From Sphingomonas sp. (GTDB lineage: Bacteria; Pseudomonadota; Alphaproteobacteria; Sphingomonadales; Sphingomonadaceae): 64,000 bases of DNA. Of the stretch, positions 25,454 through 33,809 are shown one piece after another. The notes under the pieces are model-generated. The model made no database searches and was not told the origin of the DNA. It worked only from the letters and a program-made list of their open reading frames with translations. The stretch spans positions 620,001 to 684,000 of the forward strand of contig JAFKLY010000002.1 of assembly GCA_017304655.1 (NCBI GenBank), given 5' to 3'. Each line of letters begins with the position of its first letter. Within the stretch, counting starts at the first letter, position 1. The position numbers and the translations under genes are program-made.

Positions 25454-26020
25454 ATGCGTGTCTTCATCCTGTTGGGGCATCCGGATGCCGCCAGCTTCAA
25501 TGCCCGGATCGCCAACGCTTATGAGACTGCGGCCATGGCAGCCGGCCATGAGGTGCGTCGGCAGGATGTGGGGGCGCTTGCCTTCGATCCCGTGCTACGC
25601 GCCGGCTATGTCGATCTGCCGCCGCTGGAGCCGGATCTTGTCGCCGCGCAGGAGGCGCTGGCCTGGTGCGACCGGTTCGTGCTCATCTATCCCATGTGGT
25701 GGGGCGGCATGCCGGCACTGCTCAAGGGCTGGATCGACCGGGTGCTGCTGCCCGGCTTCGCCTTCCGCTATCATGAGGGTGATCCCTGGTGGGATCGCTT
25801 TCTGACCGGCAAGACCGCGCACATCATCTCGACGTCCGATTGTCCCGCGCTCTATGCGCGCTTCTGGTATCGGGATGCCGATTTCACGATGCTCAAGCGC
25901 GCGATCCTCGGTTTCTGCGGCATCAAAACGGTGAAGACGCGTCGCATCGGCCGGGTCAAATATCTCGATGCGGCCCTGCGCGAAAAGCTGGTGGCGGACA
26001 TCGCGCGGCTGGCGGTCTGA
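25454..26020 (+). CDS. NAD(P)H quinone oxidoreductase, flavodoxin-like fold
   Basis: A 188-residue flavoprotein of the NQO1/MdaB-KefF superfamily. The N-terminus MRVFILLGHPDAASFNARIANAYETAA is the FMN/FAD-phosphate loop region. FVLIYPMWWGGMPALLKGWIDRVLLPGFAFRY is the family signature with the WW pair. It reduces quinones or related electrophiles with NAD(P)H; the acceptor is unknown. CAGGAGCAATCC precedes ATG 25454. It lies directly upstream of the second entericidin gene. Confidence 0.87.
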   Translation: MRVFILLGHPDAASFNARIANAYETAAMAAGHEVRRQDVGALAFDPVLRAGYVDLPPLEPDLVAAQEALAWCDRFVLIYPMWWGGMPALLKGWIDRVLLPGFAFRYHEGDPWWDRFLTGKTAHIISTSDCPALYARFWYRDADFTMLKRAILGFCGIKTVKTRRIGRVKYLDAALREKLVADIARLAV

Positions 26021-26100
26021 GCGGGGCTGGCCGGCAACAGGCCGATTGCAAGGACGCGCGCTTTGTGGAAAATCGGCGTCGGAAACGGAAAGGGTCCCGA

Positions 26101-26235
26101 ATGAAAAAAGCGTCTCTCCTGATCGCCGCCCTCCTGGGCGTGTCTCTGACGCTGTCCGCTTGCGCCACCGTGAAAGGGCTGGGCCGGGATATCGAATCCG
26201 TCGGCCAGGCCGGCTCCGACGCGATGAAGAATTAG
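26101..26235 (+). CDS. Entericidin A/B-family lipoprotein, paralog 2
   Basis: A 44-residue lipoprotein precursor with lipobox LSAC (acylated Cys21) and a mature part starting CATVKGLGRDIESVGQAGS. It differs from the paralog at 23744-23875 mainly at the last residues (DAMKN against QAIDN), and the signal peptide is diverged. AAAGGG precedes ATG 26101. The closeness of the two genes (2.2 kb apart) indicates duplication followed by separation, or insertion of the genes between them. Confidence 0.88.
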   Translation: MKKASLLIAALLGVSLTLSACATVKGLGRDIESVGQAGSDAMKN

Positions 26236-26274
26236 GACGGGCCGGCGCCGATGATGGCGAACGGCTGAGCAGAG

Positions 26275-26922
26275 ATGGAGCTTGTCGGCGACTATCAGCG
26301 CGATGGCTATGCGCATGTGCGGGGCCTCATCGGGCAGGAGATCGGGCAGGCGATGCTCCAGTCGCTCAAGGACGCGCTGGGCACCGGCGCGATCCAGCTC
26401 AGCCAGGTGCGTGAGTATCCCAATCTGCTGCGCCGTCCCGCCTTCGAGCTTTACGGCCATCATTACCGGCCGATCCTGCATTTCCTCTGGGGTCTCACGC
26501 CGCAGGTGAGCGCACTCATCGGCAAGCGGTTGCTGCCGACCTACAGCTATTTGCGGCTCTACCGGGAAGGCGATGTCTGCCGCGTGCATTGCGATCGTTA
26601 TTCCTGCGAGCACAGCCTCTCCCTCACGCTCGATTACAGCGATGGCGTGCCCTGGCCGCTGGAAGTGGACCGGCAGGCGCGCGAGCCAAGCGGGCGCGTC
26701 GCCGAGGCATTCGACGGTGCGGATTATGCCTCCATCCCGATGGCGGTAGGCGATGGCGTGCTGTATCAGGGGGTTACGCGGCGCCACGGGCGTACCACGC
26801 CTAATCCCAATAGCTGGTCGGCGCATCTTTTCCTGCACTGGGTGGATCGCGATGGTCCGTATGCAGACCATGGCTTTGATGGGCAGATGAAGCCCGCACC
26901 GGTGGATTTCAGCTTTTCCTGA
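26275..26922 (+). CDS. 2OG-Fe(II) oxygenase-like protein
   Basis: A 215-residue soluble protein. The segment LPTYSYLRLYREGDVCRVHCDRYSCEHSLSLTLDYSDG has a prolyl-4-hydroxylase-like core: His and Asp of HCD are the first two iron ligands. A distal His is probably in VTRRHGRTT (or HLFLHWV), with Arg following for the 2-oxoglutarate carboxylate. Such enzymes hydroxylate proteins or small molecules. The N-terminal part (about 1-60) is helical. Weak ribosome binding site (GAGCAGAG). Short gap to the entericidin gene, so possibly one transcript. Confidence 0.65.
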   Translation: MELVGDYQRDGYAHVRGLIGQEIGQAMLQSLKDALGTGAIQLSQVREYPNLLRRPAFELYGHHYRPILHFLWGLTPQVSALIGKRLLPTYSYLRLYREGDVCRVHCDRYSCEHSLSLTLDYSDGVPWPLEVDRQAREPSGRVAEAFDGADYASIPMAVGDGVLYQGVTRRHGRTTPNPNSWSAHLFLHWVDRDGPYADHGFDGQMKPAPVDFSFS

Positions 26923-27078
26923 TGCTCCGCTGCCCGGCAATCGGGCCTGCCGGTAAGAGAGTTTTCGTATTGCGGGAACCAAATCGCTGAAGCCACGTAT
27001 CGCTCGGGTGGCGTGGTTTTGTTTAATTCGCCTTGGCTGGCTCCCGCTGCGTCACACAGCCCCCAACCCCAAAGAGAA

Positions 27079-27112
27079 GGCCCCGGCCCGCCATGATTGG
27101 CAGACCGGGGCC
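27079..27112. terminator. Bidirectional hairpin terminator
   Basis: GGCCCCGG (27079-27086) pairs with CCGGGGCC (27105-27112) around an 18-base loop. It lies between the convergent oxygenase gene (ends 26922) and glycine-zipper gene (ends 27136) and could terminate both. No strong T-run. The rest of 26923-27135 contains nothing else I can identify. Confidence 0.55.
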
Positions 27113-27135
27113 GGATCTCGTTCGGGACGTGTCGA

Positions 27136-27678
27136 TTAACGGCAGACCACGTCGCCGCGCTCCAGCTCGCGGCCAATCAGGCCGCCGGCGCCAGCACCCA
27201 GCACCGCGCCGAGGATGGACGAGCGGCCACGGTCGATCCGGTCGCCGATCAGCGCGCCCACGGCTGCGCCAACGATCAGGCCGGTCGTGCCATCCGAGCG
27301 GCGGCAATAATAGCGGTCGTCGTAGCCGCGATAGATGCGGGTCTCGCGAGTCACGCGGATCGGGTCATAGCCATAGCGGTCATAGGGCCGATAATAGCGA
27401 TCGGCATAATAGCCGCGATAACGCGGGTCCGGCCTGTTATAGTCATAGGCGTAGACCACACGGGGCGCCGGGCGCCGATCGCGAATGACGATAACGCGAT
27501 CCGGTCCGCGACGGTCATCCCGGTCCCAGTGCTTGTCGTGACCACGACCGCGATGGTCGTCCTTGTCCCAGCCGCGACCGCGCGGCGGATCGGCAAAAGC
27601 CGGCGTCGTGGCAATGCCGCCTGCAAGCGTCGCGCCCAGAAGCAGGGCCGTGACGCCAGTCTTGAATGCCTTGATCAT
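27136..27678 (-). CDS. Glycine-zipper 2TM-domain envelope protein
   Basis: A 180-residue exported protein. Signal peptide to about residue 30 (TPAFAD). Then a basic and Asp-rich stretch (DKDDHRGRGHDKHWDRDDRRG) and a tyrosine/arginine-rich segment (RYRGYYADRYYRPYDRYGYDP). The C-terminal glycine zipper TTGLIVGAAVGALIGDRIDRGRSSILGAVLGAGAGGLIG (about 137-175) is the Gly-zipper_2TM pattern of SlyB/Rickettsia 17-kDa-type outer-membrane proteins. Cys pair near the end (YYCRR, DVVCR). Probably associates with the outer membrane; exact role unknown. GGAGTGA supports ATG 27678 over the upstream GTG. Confidence 0.82.
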   Translation of the reverse strand: MIKAFKTGVTALLLGATLAGGIATTPAFADPPRGRGWDKDDHRGRGHDKHWDRDDRRGPDRVIVIRDRRPAPRVVYAYDYNRPDPRYRGYYADRYYRPYDRYGYDPIRVTRETRIYRGYDDRYYCRRSDGTTGLIVGAAVGALIGDRIDRGRSSILGAVLGAGAGGLIGRELERGDVVCR

Positions 27679-27902
27679 CAGTCTCACTCCAAATCTCGTT
27701 CTCGTGGTTTCTCCCCGTCGGGGAAGGAACGAGTGGAGCTTACAATTGGTTGCCTGAACCCGTGGCTACGGCAGGTTCATGTGGGGGAAAGGGGGCAAAG
27801 ATCCCGCCAACATCCTGAAAAGACGACACAAGTCCTGCGCTTGCGCACGTCCATGCGCTGGTAACTCCACCCCGCCGCGCGCGGCGCGGTAACTGGCCCC
27901 GC

Positions 27903-28958
27903 TTACTCCGCTGCGATTCCCGCCTTGGAGAACATGTCGCCTTCGCCCTCGGGCTCTTCGCCAGTGCCGTCATTGGCCTTGAGCTTCTTGCGGCGGTCGA
28001 AGCTGTCCCACACGTCGCCCCAGTTGCCGCGCGTCGCGCCCTTGGAATATTCGGTGGCGCGCGTCTCGAAGAAGTTCGCATGCTCCACGCCATTGAGCAG
28101 CGGGGTGAGCCAGGGGAGCGGATGCTCCTCGATCATGTAGATCGGCTTGAGGCCCAGCTGTCCGAGCCGCCAGTCGGCGATGTAGCGGACATAGCGCTTT
28201 ATGTCCTTGGGTGTCATGCCCGGCACCGGCCCCATCTCGAACACCAGGTCGATGAACGCATCCTCGATGCGCACCGTCTTCTGGCACATGTCCATGATGT
28301 CGTCCTTCACCTGTGCGGTGAGGCAATTGCGCTCGGCGCAGAAGGCGTGGAACAGCTTGATGATGCCCTCGCAGTGCAGCGATTCATCGCGCACCGACCA
28401 GCTCACGATCTGCCCCATGCCCTTCATCTTGTTGAAGCGCGGGAAGTTCATCAGCATGGCGAAGCTGGCGAAGAGCTGCAGCCCTTCGGTGAAGCCGCCG
28501 AACATGGCGAGCGTCTTGGCGATGTCCTCGTCGTTATCCACGCCGAAGGTGGCGAGATAGTCGTGCTTGTCCTTCATCTCCTTATAGTCGAGGAAGGCGC
28601 TGTATTCCGTCTCGGGCATGCCGATCGTGTCGAGCAGATGGCTGTAGGCCGCGATGTGCACCGTCTCCATGTTGGAGAAGGCGGTCAGCATCATCTTGAT
28701 CTCGGTCGGCTTGAACACCCGGCCATATTTTTCGTGATAGCAATCCTGCACTTCCACGTCTGCCTGCGTGAAGAAGCGGAAGATCTGCGTCAGCAGGTTG
28801 CGCTCATGGTCGGAGAGCTTCTGCGCCCAGTCGCGGCAATCCTCGCCCAGAGGCACTTCCTCGGGCAGCCAGTGGAGCTGCTGCTGGCGCTTCCAGAAGT
28901 CGTAGGCCCACGGATATTCGAAGGGCTTGTAAACCTTGGAAGCCTGAAGAAGGGGCAT
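27903..28958 (-). CDS. nrdB: Ribonucleoside-diphosphate reductase beta subunit (class I)
   Basis: A 351-residue radical-harbouring subunit. Conserved blocks supply the di-iron ligands and radical environment: FRFFTQADVEVQDCYHEKYG, FSNMETVHIAAYSHLLD (E and H ligands), GFTEGLQLFASFAML and WSVRDESLHCEGIIKLFH. With NrdA it reduces ribonucleoside diphosphates to deoxy forms under aerobic conditions. The C-terminal tail is acidic and would bind NrdA. ATG 28958 has GGAGTCCC upstream. The large subunit gene is not adjacent but 9 kb away on the same strand, which is unusual because nrdA and nrdB are commonly in one operon. Confidence 0.95.
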   Translation of the reverse strand: MPLLQASKVYKPFEYPWAYDFWKRQQQLHWLPEEVPLGEDCRDWAQKLSDHERNLLTQIFRFFTQADVEVQDCYHEKYGRVFKPTEIKMMLTAFSNMETVHIAAYSHLLDTIGMPETEYSAFLDYKEMKDKHDYLATFGVDNDEDIAKTLAMFGGFTEGLQLFASFAMLMNFPRFNKMKGMGQIVSWSVRDESLHCEGIIKLFHAFCAERNCLTAQVKDDIMDMCQKTVRIEDAFIDLVFEMGPVPGMTPKDIKRYVRYIADWRLGQLGLKPIYMIEEHPLPWLTPLLNGVEHANFFETRATEYSKGATRGNWGDVWDSFDRRKKLKANDGTGEEPEGEGDMFSKAGIAAE

Positions 28959-29021
28959 GGGCGGGACTCCGAGAACCAAGCGTGAACATTGCAAGATGAA
29001 GGGGCATGCTACGCCGTTTTG

Positions 29022-29037
29022 CCACAATGTCTAGGGT
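29022..29037. promoter_or_regulatory. NrdR-box-like site upstream of nrdB
   Basis: CCACAATGTCTAGGGT agrees at about 12 of 16 positions with the NrdR box consensus acaCwAtATaTwGtgt recalled from the literature. It ends 64 bases upstream of the nrdB start. NrdR is the ATP-cone repressor of ribonucleotide reductase genes in most bacteria. A related site lies upstream of nrdA. NrdR boxes normally come in pairs and I found only one here. Confidence 0.4.
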
Positions 29038-29048
29038 CTTAACGGCGC

Positions 29049-29076
29049 TCATCCACAGCTAAATTTCTGCTGTGGA
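29049..29076. promoter_or_regulatory. Inverted repeat and DnaA-box-like sequence upstream of nrdB
   Basis: TCCACAGC (29052-29059) and GCTGTGGA (29069-29076) form a perfect 8-bp inverted repeat with a 9-base AT-rich spacer. The left arm contains TCATCCACA (29049-29057), one mismatch from the DnaA box TTATCCACA. DnaA controls nrdAB in E. coli, so replication-linked control is possible. It could instead be the terminator of the upstream PepSY operon, which ends at 29122. Confidence 0.4.
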
Positions 29077-29121
29077 GGCTTGACTTTCAACGGAGCAAAG
29101 CAGCCGGGGCGGCGGGCGCGA

Positions 29122-29334
29122 TCACCCTGCCGCCGCGTGCTCCAGCCCCCAGGCGAACAAGGCCAGAATGAGCGCGAAGGCGAGTGCCATCGTGCCGGCG
29201 ATGCGCTTGCCATAGACGCCGGCTTCGCTGCGCGCCGGGCGGGCGATGATGATGCCGCCGCCCAGCGCCGAGACGGCGGCGACGCAGGCCATCACGAACG
29301 CGGCAGGCGCGATGCCGAAAAAGTCGAACGTCAT
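29122..29334 (-). CDS. Small two-TM membrane protein
   Basis: A 70-residue protein with two membrane helices (about 5-27 and 45-65: FFGIAPAAFVMACVAAVSALGGGIII and AGTMALAFALILALFAWGL). Its start ATGA overlaps the stop of the PepSY gene, so the two are translationally coupled. No family recognised. The context suggests a partner of the PepSY membrane protein. Confidence 0.7.
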   Translation of the reverse strand: MTFDFFGIAPAAFVMACVAAVSALGGGIIIARPARSEAGVYGKRIAGTMALAFALILALFAWGLEHAAAG

Positions 29335-29741
29335 TTCCAGAAGATTTCGCCCCGGCCGCGGCCACGCCGGTTGAGATACATCTGGAGGTACATCCACATG
29401 CCCGAAATCGCGAAGAAGATGAGCGCGAAGCCGGCGAGGATGGAAATGATGGTGCCGACCGGCCCGAAATATTCACCCGAATGGAGGTGGTGCATCAGGC
29501 CGACGAGCTTGCGGGCTGGGTTGGGTGCTGGCGCCTTGGCGGCAGCGGGCGGCGTCGCAGCCGTGGACGACCCGGCGGCGGGGGCACTGGCAGAAGCCGG
29601 CGGCGGTGCGGCGCGTTCCTCGCTCTCGAACAGGCTGCCGCGCGCATAAATGGCGGCAAAGTGGCTGCCGACGCCGGTCAGCGCGATGAACAGCATGAAG
29701 AGGCCGATGACGACAGTGATCCAGCGATGCCATTTGCGCAT
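29331..29741 (-). CDS. PepSY-associated TM protein
   Basis: A 136-residue membrane protein with two TM segments: about 6-27 (HRWITVVIGLFMLFIALTGVGSHF, the PepSY_TM start with the RxxHRW-like motif MRKWHRW) and about 95-118 (GTIISILAGFALIFFAISGMWMYLQMYL). The intervening periplasmic region is Ala/Pro-rich (residues 43-75), shorter than in full PepSY proteins. Relatives are often encoded beside TonB receptors and iron reductases. AAGAAGGAC precedes ATG 29741. First gene of a short operon with the lipoprotein-like gene upstream at 29815. Confidence 0.75.
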   Translation of the reverse strand: MRKWHRWITVVIGLFMLFIALTGVGSHFAAIYARGSLFESEERAAPPPASASAPAAGSSTAATPPAAAKAPAPNPARKLVGLMHHLHSGEYFGPVGTIISILAGFALIFFAISGMWMYLQMYLNRRGRGRGEIFWK

Positions 29742-29814
29742 GAGGTGTCCTTCTTGAGTGAGGTTGAAACGATGGCAGCGGATCTTTGATGGTCAGGTCA
29801 TTGTGTCGGATGCA

Positions 29815-30147
29815 TCACCGCCCACGCCAGCGATCGACATAGACCGTGACCGTCTTGGTCTTGCGCGCGCCGACGCCGAACACGACGATGCCGAGGAAAT
29901 AGCCGAAATCATACCAGCCGCCATTGTTGGGAACGGCATAGACGGCGACATCGGGCAGGAACAGCGAGAGCACCCAGGCGACCGGGAAGATGAAACCATG
30001 CCACAGGCCGAGCAGGAAGCCGGGCGTGCCGGGATCATGCGTGATGGCGCTGGCGGCCTGGCGCGCGCATCCCGCAAGCAGGACCACGGCCGGCAGCAGC
30101 GGGGCAAGGCGTGTCCGCACGGCGCGGGCGTGGATCGGCGGAGCCAT
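29815..30147 (-). CDS. Putative lipoprotein with C-terminal membrane segment
   Basis: A 111-residue protein: lipobox LLAGC (Cys about 27), then two hydrophobic segments (about 45-65 WHGFIFPVAWVLSLFLPDVAVYAVP and about 75-90 YFLGIVVFGVGA), ending in a basic tail KTKTVTVYVDRWRGR. It may be a membrane protein rather than a true lipoprotein. Start uncertain: ATG 30147 has no good ribosome binding site and a TTG at 30183 extends it. Function unknown. Confidence 0.6.
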   Translation of the reverse strand: MAPPIHARAVRTRLAPLLPAVVLLAGCARQAASAITHDPGTPGFLLGLWHGFIFPVAWVLSLFLPDVAVYAVPNNGGWYDFGYFLGIVVFGVGARKTKTVTVYVDRWRGR

Positions 30148-30313
30148 GACGCGCAGCGTAACGCAGCAGCGTCCGTCCGGCAATTGCGCGTGCGGCCGGG
30201 GATGTGCAGTCTGTGCAGGCCAGCCGTTGCACAGGCGCGACGGTGCGCCGTGCCAGCCGGAACGGAGCGCATGGATCAGTCATTTCCCTCTCATGACAGA
30301 CAGAGAGAGGACC

Positions 30314-30619
30314 ATGGGCATGATCGACCCGGCGGAGATCCAGGAGCAGATGGCGGTCGTCGATTCCGCCGGTTTCCCGATCGGCACGGCCCTGGGCGTC
30401 GAGGGCGATCTGATCCGGCTCACGCGCGCCGGCGCGGCGGACGGGGTCAGCCATTTCCTGCCACTTGCCCGCATCGAGCGCATTGCCGATGGGCGCCTGT
30501 GGCTGCGCAACATCGTGCCGGATGAAGGGACGGGCCTCAACCCTGAAGCCCTTGCGGCCGGCTATCATGGCCAGGGAGCGCCGCGCGGACCAGCGTCGAC
30601 AGCCGCAGATCCCGAGTGA
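30314..30619 (+). CDS. DUF2171-type small protein
   Basis: A 101-residue soluble protein. The first 70 residues fit the DUF2171 (PRC-barrel-like) pattern: IQEQMAVVDSAGFPIGTALGVEGDLIRLTRAG, then SHFLPLARIERIADGRLWL. This family is associated with stress-response small proteins. AGAGAGGACC precedes ATG 30314. The tail (about 80-101) is Gly/Ala/Pro-rich. Single-gene unit; function unknown. Confidence 0.75.
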   Translation: MGMIDPAEIQEQMAVVDSAGFPIGTALGVEGDLIRLTRAGAADGVSHFLPLARIERIADGRLWLRNIVPDEGTGLNPEALAAGYHGQGAPRGPASTAADPE

Positions 30620-30769
30620 GCAACGCGCGCCGGTCTGTGACCAGTGCTTGCGCAGTCTCCAATCACACCTATCTTGTTCTCAACAGGCTCAGGGACATGC
30701 TGCGAGAAAAGGGGGAAAGCAAGCCGCCGTGCGGTGTCTCTCCCACGCGCTGCCCGTCGGCTGACAAGG

Positions 30770-30803
30770 GTCCGGCCTCCTTATCCCCCCAAGGAGGCCG
30801 GAC
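30770..30803. terminator. Strong hairpin terminator
   Basis: A perfect 13-bp stem: GTCCGGCCTCCTT (30770-30782) with AAGGAGGCCGGAC (30791-30803), loop ATCCCCCC. It is between the convergent DUF2171 gene and the GNAT gene at the end of the glc operon, so it can stop transcription from both sides. Only TTT follows on the plus strand. Confidence 0.75.
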
Positions 30804-30829
30804 TTTCCTGTTCGGTGCTGCTGCGCCGC

Positions 30830-31327
30830 TTAGCCGACCGTGCGCCGCATATAGACCACCTCTGGCCCATAGCTGGCGCACAGTTCTGCCGCGAGGTTGG
30901 CGTCCGCGACCGGGGTGAAGCCCTGGCTGGCCCAGAAGCGATCCGCCCCGGCGACGGCCACAAGGACGATCCGCCCAAATCCCTCGGCCGCCGCGACGGC
31001 GATCGCCCGTTGCGCGGCCTGTGCCCCGGCTCCGGTTCCGCGCGCCTCCGGCAACAGCGCGAGATCGTGGAGGTAGAGGCGATCGGCATCGGATGGCAGC
31101 GCACCGATCAGGGCGCCGAGCGGCGGGGGCGCTTCATGGCGCCAGGGGTGCGTGATGAGATAGCCCGTAATGTGCTCGGCGTTCGCGAACACGAAACAAC
31201 CCGAAGGAAACAGGGCGTGCCGCTCCGCATAGACCGCAAGTGGTTCGGTATAGCGGCCATGGACGGCGTCGGAGATCGCGGCGACCGCCGGCAGGTCGTC
31301 CGGCTGCATCGCGCGCCAGCACTTCAT
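30830..31327 (-). CDS. GNAT-family N-acetyltransferase
   Basis: A 165-residue acetyltransferase. The acetyl-CoA-binding motif is LPEARGTGAGAQAAQRAIAVAAAEGF (Q/RxxGxG/A variant ARGTGAG, about residues 93-102), followed by IVLVAVAGADRFWASQGFTP. The acceptor substrate is unknown. Its ATG overlaps the stop codon of glcF by one base, so it is the last gene of the glycolate operon. A role in that pathway is not evident. Confidence 0.85.
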   Translation of the reverse strand: MKCWRAMQPDDLPAVAAISDAVHGRYTEPLAVYAERHALFPSGCFVFANAEHITGYLITHPWRHEAPPPLGALIGALPSDADRLYLHDLALLPEARGTGAGAQAAQRAIAVAAAEGFGRIVLVAVAGADRFWASQGFTPVADANLAAELCASYGPEVVYMRRTVG

Positions 31328-32652
31328 TATTGAAAAGTTTCCAGATGGACGTGAGCAGCGACCTGGGCGAGCATGGCTGGCGCGGGGCCTCCCGTCGCCC
31401 AGTCGAGCAGTTCGGCGAGGTGGACCATCGGCAATTGGCTATGGAGAGCGATCTGCGTCGCGCAGCCGATATTGGCGGTGACGATCAGCTCAGCCTCGCT
31501 CGCGCCCAGTGCCGCTGCCTTGCGCTGGCCCAGTCGCTCTGCGATTGCCGATTGCAGGATGTTATAGGTCCCTGCCGATCCGCAGCACAGATGCGCGTCC
31601 GCAGGCAGATGCACGTCGAAACCGGCCGCGCGCAGCAGGCGCACCGGCGCTTCCGTCACTTTCTGGCCGTGTTGGAGCGAGCAGGGCGGGTGCCAGGCGA
31701 TGCGCAGCGGCGGCACGGACCCGTCGACCCGCAAGTCGACCCGCTCCAGATATTCGCTGAGGTCCAGCGCCAGGGCGGCGACGCGCGCCGCCTTGTCCGC
31801 ATAGGCCGGGTCGTCCCGCAGCAGATGCGCATAGTCCTTCAGCGTCGATCCGCAGCCTGAGACGGTGACGATGATCGCGTCCAGCCCCTCCTGTTCGATC
31901 TCTCGCGTCCATGCGTCGACATTGCGCCGTGCGGCGGCCAGCGCATCGTGCGTCCGCCCCATGTGCAGCGCCAGCGATCCGCAGCAGCCTTCGCCGCGCG
32001 CGAACACCACTTCGTGCCCAGCGCGCTCCAGCAGGCGGATGGTCGCGGCGCGGATTTCCGGGCGGAGTACCGGCTCGGCGCAGCCTTGCAGCAAAGCGAC
32101 CCGCCCCTTGCGATCCGGCACGGGCGCGGGCCGGTGCGCCGCGGCGGCAGGCACCGTGCGCGGAGCCAGCCGCAGCATCGCGGCAAGCGGTCGAAGCGCT
32201 GGGCTGCGATTGAAGCGCGCCGCGAACGGCCGGCCGAGCGCCGCCGCCTTCAGCGCCAGACGGAAGCGGCCGGGGTGGGGCAGCACTTTCGCCAGCAGCC
32301 AGCGGATCAGCCGATCGGCCAGGGGGCGGCGATGGTGCTGCTCGATGTAGGCGCGGGCATGGTCGACCAGATGGCCGTAGTGCACGTCCGACGGGCATGT
32401 ATTCGCGCAACTGAGGCAGGAGAGGCAGCGGTCGATGTGCTTGACGACCTCCGGCCCCGGCTGCCGCGCATTCTCGAGCATGTCCTTGATGAGGTAGATG
32501 CGACCGCGCGGGCTATCCAGCTCGTCGCCGAGCAGGGTGAAGGTCGGGCAACTCGTCGCGCAGAAGCCGCAATGCACGCATTTGCGGATGATCCGCTCGG
32601 AAGCGGCCGTCTGGCTGTCGGCAAGCTGGTCTGGCGAGAAGTGGGTCTGCAT
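31327..32652 (-). CDS. glcF: Glycolate oxidase iron-sulfur subunit GlcF
   Basis: A 441-residue protein. Two ferredoxin-type clusters lie at the N-terminus: CVHCGFCATSCP and CLSCLSCANTCP. The two C-terminal CCG modules (EGCCGSLALH and HLCCGSAGTYN) are as in heterodisulfide-reductase-like electron carriers. It passes electrons from the flavin subunits GlcD/GlcE to the quinone pool at the membrane. ATG 32652 overlaps the glcE stop. Confidence 0.93.
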   Translation of the reverse strand: MQTHFSPDQLADSQTAASERIIRKCVHCGFCATSCPTFTLLGDELDSPRGRIYLIKDMLENARQPGPEVVKHIDRCLSCLSCANTCPSDVHYGHLVDHARAYIEQHHRRPLADRLIRWLLAKVLPHPGRFRLALKAAALGRPFAARFNRSPALRPLAAMLRLAPRTVPAAAAHRPAPVPDRKGRVALLQGCAEPVLRPEIRAATIRLLERAGHEVVFARGEGCCGSLALHMGRTHDALAAARRNVDAWTREIEQEGLDAIIVTVSGCGSTLKDYAHLLRDDPAYADKAARVAALALDLSEYLERVDLRVDGSVPPLRIAWHPPCSLQHGQKVTEAPVRLLRAAGFDVHLPADAHLCCGSAGTYNILQSAIAERLGQRKAAALGASEAELIVTANIGCATQIALHSQLPMVHLAELLDWATGGPAPAMLAQVAAHVHLETFQ

Positions 32653-33809
32653 CAGCCGGCCTCCCCGAAGCGTCCGGTCTCAAACACGCCATCGGGATCG
32701 AAAGCGGCGCGCACCCGCGCTTCGAGCGTCATGACGGCGCTCGCGCGGGGATGCTGGAACGGCAGGCGCGCGCGGACGTCCGCCGGCGCGCGCACCAGCA
32801 TGGCGTGACCGCCCACGCCCTCGATCAGCGGGCGGATGACATCGGGCGGGCCGTCCCAGCCGATCCACAGCAGCGATCCGCCCCAGTCGATCAGGCACTG
32901 CGCGCCTTGCGGTTCCAGCTCTTCCACCAGGGATGCGCTGGCCAGCGCAGGAAGTTGCGCACGCCACAGCGTCCGACCGGACAGATGCGCCGGGCAACGC
33001 ACGCGCGCCCAGAGCGCGGCGGCCCGATCGTCCGTAAGGCGCTCAAGCATGCCGCCATGCTCGCGGGCCAGCGCTTGCGCACGCGCCTCGACGGAGGGAC
33101 CGAAACCTTCGAGGCGCAGCAGCGTGATCGCGTCGCCATCATGTGCGGCAGCAGGCAGGTGGGCCGCCGCGGCGACACTGCTCGATCCGCCAAGGGCGCC
33201 GAGCATCAGCGTGCGCGCCAGCGCGGCGGTGAGTCGGTCGGCAGCAAGCGTCGCCGAGACGCGCGGGCGGGGTAGCACCTTCACTGTCACCTCGGTCATC
33301 GCGGCCAGTCGGCCCCAGCTGCCGGCCATCAGCTTGGCGATGTCGAAGCCGGTCACGTTCTTCACCACCTTGCCGCCCGCCACGAAGCGATCACCCTTGC
33401 CGGAGACAGCAGTGAAGCCGAGCAGATGATCGCGCGCGCCACCGGCGGAGAGCCGGCGCGGCCCGGCGACGCCCGCCGCGACCACGCCACCCAGCGTCGC
33501 ATCCCCGGCCGGGCGGCCAAACAGTGGCCCATGATCCCAAGGGTCGAAGGCGAGCATCTGGCCCTTGTCCGCCAGTGCCGCCTCGATCTCGGTGAGCGGC
33601 GTGCCGGCATAAGCGGTCAGCACCAGCTCGGCGGGATCATAGTCGATGATGCCGCGCAAACCGCGCATGTCGAGCCGGTCGGCGCTCTGCGGCGCCCCGA
33701 CATCAGCCTTGCTGCCGCCGCCGGAGATTGCCAGCCGGCCCCCGCTCGCGCGGGCCTGCCGGATCGCATCGCACAGGGCGTCGATACTGTCGGGCCGGAT
33801 CGTCGCCAT
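32652..33809 (-). CDS. glcE: Glycolate oxidase FAD-binding subunit GlcE
   Basis: A 385-residue FAD-binding subunit of the PCMH fold. Blocks: GGRLAISGGGSKADVG, AELVLTAYAGTPLTEIEAALADKGQML, FDPWDHGPLFGRPAGDATLGGVVAAGVAGPRRL, GFTAVSGKGDRFVAGGKVVKNVTGFDIAKLMAGSWG. This is the GlcE pattern, shorter than GlcD. The enzyme oxidises glycolate to glyoxylate. The start at 33809 overlaps the glcD stop by one base, which supports it over the longer open frame to 34052. Confidence 0.92.
   Translation of the reverse strand: MATIRPDSIDALCDAIRQARASGGRLAISGGGSKADVGAPQSADRLDMRGLRGIIDYDPAELVLTAYAGTPLTEIEAALADKGQMLAFDPWDHGPLFGRPAGDATLGGVVAAGVAGPRRLSAGGARDHLLGFTAVSGKGDRFVAGGKVVKNVTGFDIAKLMAGSWGRLAAMTEVTVKVLPRPRVSATLAADRLTAALARTLMLGALGGSSSVAAAAHLPAAAHDGDAITLLRLEGFGPSVEARAQALAREHGGMLERLTDDRAAALWARVRCPAHLSGRTLWRAQLPALASASLVEELEPQGAQCLIDWGGSLLWIGWDGPPDVIRPLIEGVGGHAMLVRAPADVRARLPFQHPRASAVMTLEARVRAAFDPDGVFETGRFGEAG

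Noticed and set aside
27685..27687. GTG start for the glycine-zipper protein
   Set aside because: GGAGTGA overlaps this codon and is correctly spaced for ATG 27678.
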